The translations under genes were made by a program, and so were the position numbers. DNA of 48,944 nt from contig JAPPMA010000041.1 of assembly GCA_028819295.1 (NCBI GenBank), forward strand, positions 1 to 48,944, in the 5' to 3' direction. The DNA is from a bacterium. Its GTDB lineage: Bacteria > Actinomycetota > Acidimicrobiia > Acidimicrobiales > Bin134. The notes below the pieces were generated by a model that had not been told where the DNA came from, searched no databases, and was given only the letters and a program-made list of their open reading frames with translations. Positions 43,600-48,944 of this stretch are shown here, piece by piece; within the stretch, counting starts at the first letter, position 1; every line of letters starts with the position of its first letter.

Positions 43600-44685
43600 A
43601 TGCTCTCCCTGAGCCAGCGCCCGCTGAGCTCCTCAGATGCCGACCATCGGCTGTTCGTCGATCGCAACAGTGAGCTGGAAAGAGTGGACCGATCTCTGAG
43701 GCTGGGACTCAACGTTTATATCCACGGAGCTCGCGGCATGGGCAAGACGACGTTTCTTCATCAAGTGCAACGGTCACACCCTGGTGCCCACTACTGCCGC
43801 ATCAAGGATTCCGAAGCATTCAAAGGAACACTGGCCAAGTTGGAACGCGTTGTCGGCGGCCAGTCTGGTTTCGAGAAGACAATGGAAGCGATCGGAATGT
43901 TGACCAACGCGATGCCTGAGGAATCCCTGGTTCGAATCCTGAGACAGGCGGTGAGTCAACCTTCAGATGATCCGTCTCGAGTGGTGTTGCTTGACGATCT
44001 CGATGAGGAGAGTCGACGGAAGCTATTCGGTCGATTGCGAGATGAGCTTTGGGAGATACCGGTTCAATGGGTGGTGTCAGGGACTGAGCCCTACCTGGAG
44101 GCTCCAGTGGACGCGTTTTTTGAGACCACCATCAAGCTGGAGCACTTGGAACGAGAGACTCTTCAACAGCTGCTGTATCTGCGCGCACAGACAGGTACGG
44201 CTGAAGAGCAGGCCGTCCTGCGAGACATCGCCGATTCTGTGTCAGTCACAATTTCACCCTGTACGCCGCGTCGGGCGCTTTCTATGGCCAGAGATATTTT
44301 TCTTTCTGACGATACAATGGGTGCTAGCAGTCGACTCGAGGAGATGCAGCAACTCCGCTCCGAACTCTCCGAGTCGGCGGCCCGAGTCCTTGATGGACTC
44401 ATGGTTCATGGGCCGACCCACGCAGGCGATGACCAACTACTCGCGGAAGTTGGGGTTACTCGGAGCCGTGTAGTTCAGTTGCTAGCAGAACTTGAAGCAG
44501 CAGGGTTGGTAACTGCACAGCGAGTCGGACGCAGAAAGCTCTACTCCGCGTTTCCGAAGCCAGCGATACCGGAAAAGGCGAGCGACCGCCTCGGCCGAGG
44601 GCAACCGGGCCGACTGTTTCCGAAGCCGGCGATACCGGAAAAGGCGAGCGCTGATAGCTCAAGCGCTTACCAAGAGCTCCAATAG
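43600..44685 (+). CDS. P-loop ATPase with C-terminal winged helix (first of a pair)
   Basis: A 361-residue protein. Walker A GARGMGKT (residues 43-50) and Walker B VVLLDDLD (128-135) indicate an AAA/STAND-type ATPase similar to archaeal-type ATPases. A C-terminal winged-helix region (about 270-325) reads QLLAEVGVTRSRVVQLLAEL followed by AAGLVTAQRVGRRKLYSAF. The end contains a duplicated FPKPAIPEKAS motif. The gene may regulate itself through the palindrome on its start. Codon use is more A+T-rich than that of the neighbouring metabolic genes, suggesting transfer. It lies just upstream of a second ATPase gene; the pair's function is unknown. Confidence 0.75.
   Translation: MLSLSQRPLSSSDADHRLFVDRNSELERVDRSLRLGLNVYIHGARGMGKTTFLHQVQRSHPGAHYCRIKDSEAFKGTLAKLERVVGGQSGFEKTMEAIGMLTNAMPEESLVRILRQAVSQPSDDPSRVVLLDDLDEESRRKLFGRLRDELWEIPVQWVVSGTEPYLEAPVDAFFETTIKLEHLERETLQQLLYLRAQTGTAEEQAVLRDIADSVSVTISPCTPRRALSMARDIFLSDDTMGASSRLEEMQQLRSELSESAARVLDGLMVHGPTHAGDDQLLAEVGVTRSRVVQLLAELEAAGLVTAQRVGRRKLYSAFPKPAIPEKASDRLGRGQPGRLFPKPAIPEKASADSSSAYQELQ
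44551..44650. repeat. 34-bp direct repeat within the 3' end of the first ATPase gene
   Basis: Copies at 44551-44584 and 44617-44650 (offset 66) differ by one base and encode FPKPAIPEKAS twice in frame. Each copy holds a TTTCCG...CGGAAA inverted repeat. Confidence 0.85.
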
Positions 44686-44753
44686 CGGCTTCTAGGCTGC
44701 TCCAGCAGCTGGCAGATCGCTACGCATTCGATGGCACCCCCCGGTTCTTCGAG

Positions 44754-45701
44754 TTGGGGGTGTACCACGTGCCGTTCGAATCAATGGTTGGCAACGCCGG
44801 CATCGAGACCAAGCTGCGGGATTGCTCTGTACGAGGAGAGCGGGTCGCCCTGATCGCTGAGAGCGGATGCGGGAAGTCGAGCCTGGTGTCGCATGTGCTA
44901 AGCCCGACGGCAGAACGGGTCGCACCCATGGTCGTTCCTGTACACGGTCTCGGGGCTGATGCGGCGAGCGCAGGTTCTGTTGCCGATGCCATCATCCAAC
45001 ACCTTGGTCGCCAAGTTCGTTCTGCCCACGGCACATCGGGACCAGCAACGTCGGCAATAGGGGAAAGACGAGAGGTTGTGGAGAGACAAGGCCGAGGTCG
45101 TAGCGCTGAAGTTGGACCCGGTTGGCTAAAAGGACGTGTTGCCAGACAAGTAGAATTGCAGATCGGTTCATCACAGCACGTCCCGTTGGATGAGAAGGTC
45201 GAATCAGTATTTCAGGTGCTTCAGGCGTTTCATGCCGACTCGCTAATGCCGGTCTTCGTGTTTGATGACACAGACCGCTGGGTTGGTTCTTCCCAGTCTG
45301 AAATTGTTGCGGGCTTCTTTGGGGAGGCCATTCGCTGGTTGACGGAGATGCCAGCATCGGTAGTAGTTGCAACTCATTCTCGCTATCTGGAATCTATGGA
45401 CGCACCGACGCTTCTGGAGTATCTGGATACGCGGGTTGAAATACCCAGAGTCCCTTAAGAAAGCCAACTGCGCCGGATTCTCGAACGCCGAGTTGTGTCG
45501 AATCTTGGGGAACATTCAGATGACTGGGACCTTGAGGACTTAGTTGATGTGTCTGCAATTGGAGAGTTGTTTGGGGCGTACAGTACGGGGGCGTCGTTGC
45601 GAAGGGTGCTGCAACTCTCCCATATCGCGCTCAAAGAAGCGGTGGACGCTGGTGACGAGATCGTGGAGGCGCACCACATCCAAGCGGCCCTTCAGGCCTG
45701 A
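44754..45701 (+). pseudogene. Second P-loop ATPase, interrupted by an in-frame TAA
   Basis: The first 234 codons encode an ATPase with Walker A AESGCGKSSL and Walker B PVFVFDDTDRW. A TAA (45456-45458) follows RVEIPRVP, after which the same frame continues ESQLRRILERRV and ends with SLRRVLQLSHIALKEAVDAG and AHHIQAALQA, which fits a C-terminal lid domain. A single G-to-T or C-to-T change of GAA/CAA would explain it. The TTG at 44754 is a poor start; the frame is open back to 44658 with related-looking sequence (LLQQLADRYAFDGTPRFF), so the true N-terminus may begin near 44697 or be lost. Likely partner of the preceding ATPase. Confidence 0.7.
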
Positions 45702-45724
45702 GCAATCTGAAGTAGCCGGTCTCG

Positions 45725-46858
45725 TTAATCGCCGTTGTGCAGTGGCCCGGTGTAGCGGGCGCTGGGGCGCATGATTTTGTTGTTGGCCGCTTGCTCCAGC
45801 AGGTGGGCGCCCCATCCGACGACTCGGCTGGTGGTGAAGGTGGGGGTGAAGGCTTCTTGGGGCAAGCCGGCCAGGTGGAGCACCACTCCGGCGTAGAACT
45901 CCACGTTGGTGACGATCACCGCATCAGGCTTCCACTCGGCCTGATAGGCCAGGATCCGGCTCTCGATGTCGAGGGCCCGTTCCACCAGCTCACCGCCCAG
46001 CTCAATGGCTACGGCTTTCAGCGTCTCTGAGCGGGGGTCGGCTGTCCGGTAGACCGCGTGACCGAACCCCATGATCTTGCGGCCGGCGTTGAGTTCGGCG
46101 GCGATCCAGGGCACCGCGTTGTCGGGATGGCCGATGGAGTGGAGCATGTCCAGCACCCGGCCCGGCGCGCCGCCGTGCAGCGGTCCGGCCAGCGCGGCCA
46201 GCGCTCCGCCCATGGCCCCGGCTACGTCGGTGCCGGTGCTGGTGATTACCCGGGCGGTGAACGTGGAGGCGTTGAAGCCGTGGTCGGCGGTTAGGCACAG
46301 GTAGGTCTCCACCGCCCGGGCATGCTCAGGGAGCGGCGCGTTGCCCAGGGTCATACGCAAGTAGTCGGCGCTGTGGGAGAGCGACTCTTCGGGTTCCAGC
46401 GGCTCAGACCCTGAGCGGATGCGATTGACCGCGGCCAACACCGATGGGGTGATCCCAATGGCCCGCATTACCGCGGCCCGTCGCTCGTCCGAGTCAAGGT
46501 CCAGTGTGGGCCGGGGATCGACTACCACTCCCAGCACGCTTCGCAATACCGACATCGGCGGTAGATCAGTCTTGGCCAAAGTGGAAACCAACTCCGCGGA
46601 CTCCGGCGTCAGACGACGGGCCGCAGCCAGTTCGGACCGAAAGTTCTCCTCGGCCTTCCGGTCGGGAAGAGTGCCGTTCAAAAGCAGGTAGGCCACCGCC
46701 TCAAAGGAGTGATTGCGAGCTAAATCAGCGGCACTATGACCTCGATAGTGGTACCACCCCTCATCCCCGCGAACCGAGCCCACCTCCGTATCGGCCACAA
46801 TCAATCCCTTCAGGCCAGGAGGAGCGATGTTCTCAGTCAACGGGGAAACGGCATTCAT
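45725..46858 (-). CDS. Citrate synthase / 2-methylcitrate synthase
   Basis: The 377-residue protein is of the short type II citrate synthase length. Catalytic residues are seen in LAGPLHGGAPG (His), KIMGFGHAVYRTADPR (His and Arg) and VTNVEFYAGVVLH, where Glu replaces the usual Asp of the NVDFYSG motif. Because mutAB/meaB lie just upstream, use of propionyl-CoA (methylcitrate synthase) is as likely as acetyl-CoA. It is divergent from a DNA-binding citrate synthase homologue, with three palindromes between them. Confidence 0.88.
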   Translation of the reverse strand: MNAVSPLTENIAPPGLKGLIVADTEVGSVRGDEGWYHYRGHSAADLARNHSFEAVAYLLLNGTLPDRKAEENFRSELAAARRLTPESAELVSTLAKTDLPPMSVLRSVLGVVVDPRPTLDLDSDERRAAVMRAIGITPSVLAAVNRIRSGSEPLEPEESLSHSADYLRMTLGNAPLPEHARAVETYLCLTADHGFNASTFTARVITSTGTDVAGAMGGALAALAGPLHGGAPGRVLDMLHSIGHPDNAVPWIAAELNAGRKIMGFGHAVYRTADPRSETLKAVAIELGGELVERALDIESRILAYQAEWKPDAVIVTNVEFYAGVVLHLAGLPQEAFTPTFTTSRVVGWGAHLLEQAANNKIMRPSARYTGPLHNGD

Positions 46859-46879
46859 GCCGCCCAGTATGGTCGTATA

Positions 46880-46924
46880 TTGATATATCGACTAGATTGA
46901 TCAATATCTACATTGATTAGTCAA
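46880..46924. promoter_or_regulatory. Three palindromic sites between the two citrate synthase genes
   Basis: TTGATATATCGA (46880-46891, one mismatch), TTGATCAA (46897-46904, perfect) and TTGATTAGTCAA (46913-46924, perfect arms) share the TTGA half-site. They fill the 83-bp divergent promoter region, which is strikingly A+T-rich compared with its surroundings. Likely operators for the HTH-bearing homologue. Confidence 0.65.
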
Positions 46925-46941
46925 TATATGGAGGTGTCGGT

Positions 46942-48120
46942 ATGGACCATTGGCTGACCAGTGCTGAGGCGGCTGCCCGTCTCGGCGTCAAGCGGGCCAC
47001 CCTCTACTCCTATGTAAGCCGCGGCCTGCTGGAGCGAGCGGTCGATCTGGACGGACGCAGCTCGCGTTTCGACCCCGAAGGGGTGGATCGCCTTCGCACT
47101 CGCTCCAGAAATCGAGGTGAAGGCGAAGTCGGCGTACTGGTCTCTTCTGGCATTACCCAGGTGGCTGACGGAGAGTTGCGAGTGCGGGGTCGCAATCTGA
47201 TCGGGCTCTCGGCCGAGACCCGGTTTGAAGATGCCGCCGATTGGGTTTGGGGCGCAGAGCCAGATGGCAAATGGTCCAAGGGCGATACGGCTGGAGACGC
47301 TGCCCGCCGTGTCCAGGATCTACTGCCGGACAGCGCACCAATGATTGATCGCCTTCGAGTCGCGGTGAGCGTTGCATCGGCCACCGACCCTCTTCGCAAC
47401 GATCTCTCGCCGTCATCGGTTCGGGGTGTGGGCAGACGGGTGATCGACTTGATGGTCGATTCGCTCCCCTTGGTTGCCGGTCAACGAGAGGGCGATCTGG
47501 CCGACCGGCTGTGGTGCCGACTGGCCCCTGGACGATCCAATGCCCGCCAACGCGCTGTTCTCAACCGGGCACTGGTTCTGTTGCTGGATCACGGTTTGGC
47601 CAGCTCCACCCTCGGTGTTCGAGTGGCGGCATCAGTGCGAGCCGATCCTTATTCGGCGGTGGCTGCCGGTCTTGGGATTCTGGGGGGACGGCTCCACGGT
47701 GCCGCTAGTGCCCCCGTTCACCAGATCTTCCGAAAGGCCGTTACGAGTGGCGAACCAGCCAGGGCACTAGGGGAGGCCCAGCGCCGCACCGGTCGCACTC
47801 CTGGGTTCGGTCATTCGATTTACCGTCGGAATGACCCTCGATGCAGCGCGCTGATGGAATCCATTACTGGGGCATGGCCATCGCATGAGCACCTTCCCCT
47901 GGTGCTTGAAGTACAGAGCCTGGCATCGGAGCGCACCGATGCGCCCGCCACCATAGATTTCGCATTGGGCGCCCTCACTTTCCTGGCGGGAATGCGACCC
48001 GAAGCCGGCGAGGCTATATTCGCCATCGCCCGCACCGCAGGGTGGATCGCCCACGCCCTAGAGGAATACGACGAAGACCCGCTCCGCTTTCGCTTTCGAG
48101 CCCGATATATCGGAGGCTGA
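46942..48120 (+). CDS. Citrate synthase homologue with N-terminal DNA-binding domain
   Basis: The 392-residue protein starts with a MerR/excisionase-type helix-turn-helix (TSAEAAARLGVKRATLYSYV, residues 6-25, then RGLLERAVDLDGRSSRFDPE). From about residue 60 it is a citrate synthase fold with GGRLHGAAS (His, about 252), GFGHSIYRRNDPR (about 290-302) and ATIDFALGALTF, so the three catalytic positions (His, His, Asp) seem kept. GGAGG lies six bases before the ATG. It could sense acyl-CoA or oxaloacetate and control the divergent synthase gene, or be an enzyme bound to DNA. It ends before a short region with no gene. Confidence 0.85.
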   Translation: MDHWLTSAEAAARLGVKRATLYSYVSRGLLERAVDLDGRSSRFDPEGVDRLRTRSRNRGEGEVGVLVSSGITQVADGELRVRGRNLIGLSAETRFEDAADWVWGAEPDGKWSKGDTAGDAARRVQDLLPDSAPMIDRLRVAVSVASATDPLRNDLSPSSVRGVGRRVIDLMVDSLPLVAGQREGDLADRLWCRLAPGRSNARQRAVLNRALVLLLDHGLASSTLGVRVAASVRADPYSAVAAGLGILGGRLHGAASAPVHQIFRKAVTSGEPARALGEAQRRTGRTPGFGHSIYRRNDPRCSALMESITGAWPSHEHLPLVLEVQSLASERTDAPATIDFALGALTFLAGMRPEAGEAIFAIARTAGWIAHALEEYDEDPLRFRFRARYIGG

Positions 48121-48206
48121 CGTCACCGAAGTCCTCCAAGGGTGTTCAAGAGCGGGAGGAATTCAGCACGTGATTCATACTCGTACAGATGTGACTCAAG
48201 TGAGAC

Positions 48207-48464
48207 TTAGAGCGGATCGATGGCGCCCGGGGATTCGTCGTTAGAAGCACGCCCCCACGCGGCCAGGAGTTCGGCTTCACGCCGGGATGCCCATTCGGTT
48301 ATAAGCCTCAGCTGGCGTCGGGGCAGTTCACCGTTCAAGACATGTCTATTGCGAATAGAAAGCTGGGCTTCAAATTCTGCGTACTCGGCGTGAAAGTGTG
48401 GAGGGGCATGATCCCCGATGTACATCTTGATGACGATGCCTTGGAATCGACAGATTTCAGGCAT
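48207..48464 (-). CDS. DUF4160 protein (toxin-antitoxin-like pair)
   Basis: An 85-residue protein beginning PEICRFQGIVIKMYIGDHAP followed by PHFHAEYAE, the typical DUF4160 core with conserved histidines, and a helix ITEWASRREAELLAAW. It overlaps the upstream DUF2442 gene by eight bases. DUF2442/DUF4160 neighbours are commonly regarded as a possible toxin-antitoxin module, but activity has not been shown by anything here. Confidence 0.8.
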   Translation of the reverse strand: MPEICRFQGIVIKMYIGDHAPPHFHAEYAEFEAQLSIRNRHVLNGELPRRQLRLITEWASRREAELLAAWGRASNDESPGAIDPL

Positions 48465-48750
48465 CTGCAAGGGCACGCAAGCCCGGCATGATCTCCTCAG
48501 GGGTTTGGCCGGTGATTTCGAGGTAGACGGAGTCGGCGCAAAGCTCCGCATCCTCTGTCCAACGAATCGCCCGATGCGGAGCAATGCTCACAGATTCGAA
48601 TGCGCCGGGCTCGTTCCAGATCTCGAAGACGCCTTTACCTGCTCGTTGCGAAAGGTCGATTTCACCTTCAACGCCGTCATCGAAGCGAACCCAAAGCCGG
48701 TAGTCGCTACGAGCCTCTACAGCGATGGGGCGCAACTGGCTGGCTTCCAT
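48457..48750 (-). CDS. DUF2442 protein, partner of DUF4160
   Basis: A 97-residue protein with YRLWVRFDDGVEGEIDLSQR and CADSVYLEITGQTPEEIM, matching DUF2442. It precedes and overlaps the DUF4160 gene. The ATG at 48750 has GAGG six bases upstream; an ATG four codons earlier has none. Function unknown. Confidence 0.8.
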   Translation of the reverse strand: MEASQLRPIAVEARSDYRLWVRFDDGVEGEIDLSQRAGKGVFEIWNEPGAFESVSIAPHRAIRWTEDAELCADSVYLEITGQTPEEIMPGLRALADA

Positions 48751-48779
48751 GTCAGACCTCATGCATTTGCCCTCGTATG

Positions 48780-48808
48780 AGAGCAGGTAGATGGCGGCTG
48801 CATGTCAA
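48780..48808 (-). promoter_or_regulatory. Promoter of the DUF2442/DUF4160 pair
   Basis: A perfect TTGACA on the minus strand, a 17-base spacer and TGCTCT. Unlike other promoters in the window it leaves a leader of about 20 bases that carries a ribosome site. Confidence 0.5.
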
Positions 48809-48944
48809 GAGTCTAGCGATAACGATGGCAATCATCCTCCTCAGCTGCGACCCGAACGACCCCATAACCTCCGGCCTCGACCCTGTTGTGCCTAGTGGTG
48901 TGTCGCGGATTTGGTTGGGGCGGTTTGTGCTCGGCGGGTTTTGG
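48809..48944. other. Window end; possible start of a rightward gene
   Basis: From a GTG near 48887 the + frame reads VPSGVSRIWLGRFVLGGFW to the edge, which could be the start of a membrane protein, but there is too little to decide. Nothing else was recognised. Confidence 0.2.

Overview
The window is GC-rich, densely coded DNA from an actinobacterium. The lineage markers are a DUF222-HNH endonuclease, a DUF3040 protein, a MoxR/DUF58/transglutaminase block, and several protein types usually linked to cofactor F420 (a DDN-type nitroreductase, a pyridoxamine-oxidase-like protein and a luciferase-like monooxygenase remnant). The class Acidimicrobiia is a reasonable guess but is not proven by the sequence. 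Many genes have a TANNNT box 6-9 nt before the start codon and no Shine-Dalgarno sequence, which points to frequent leaderless mRNAs.

Layout. 1-8.6 kb is an accessory, defence-like region. It holds a type I restriction-modification operon read leftward (hsdM, hsdS with a one-base frameshift, hsdR running off the edge), a hicBA toxin-antitoxin pair between two 25-bp direct repeats, a KAP-family P-loop NTPase, a small membrane protein and a DUF222-HNH nuclease. 8.6-18.6 kb is mostly ordinary: a Nudix hydrolase, DNA polymerase IV, DUF3040, the MoxR-DUF58-TgpA operon, DUF2889, an MFS transporter and GTP cyclohydrolase II.

18.6-26.0 kb is a compact seven-gene leftward operon: ROK regulator, M20 amidohydrolase, sugar-type ABC transporter (binding protein, permease, ATPase), YhfX-like PLP racemase and glucosamine-6-phosphate deaminase. 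It is driven by one near-consensus promoter overlapped by a 23-bp palindrome. The gene set suggests uptake and breakdown of a compound carrying both an amide-linked (possibly D-) amino acid and an amino sugar. 26.1-27.4 kb holds vapBC and two decayed gene ends butted together (monooxygenase and acyl-CoA ligase).

27.9-34.4 kb is a glycine betaine/choline cluster: a double-length fused permease, ATPase, TetR regulator, GMC choline-dehydrogenase-like enzyme and binding protein, with a strong intrinsic terminator between the last two. 34.5-38.5 kb carries an epoxide-hydrolase-like protein, a DegT-family enzyme with histidine in place of the PLP lysine, a DDN nitroreductase, an amidohydrolase and a damaged PIN-toxin locus.

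38.6-43.6 kb is mutA-mutB-meaB (methylmalonyl-CoA mutase and its GTPase chaperone). 43.6-45.7 kb is a pair of P-loop ATPases. The first is preceded by a 27-bp palindrome touching its start codon, and the second is interrupted by an in-frame TAA. 45.7-48.1 kb has a citrate/2-methylcitrate synthase divergent from a citrate synthase fused to a DNA-binding domain, with three palindromes between them. Together with mutAB this suggests two routes for propionyl-CoA and a possible enzyme-derived regulator. The window ends with a DUF2442/DUF4160 pair.

Two genome-level patterns stand out: small toxin-antitoxin-like modules at four places, and paired 30-36-bp direct repeats, 61-72 bp apart, that duplicate the first or last codons of five different genes.
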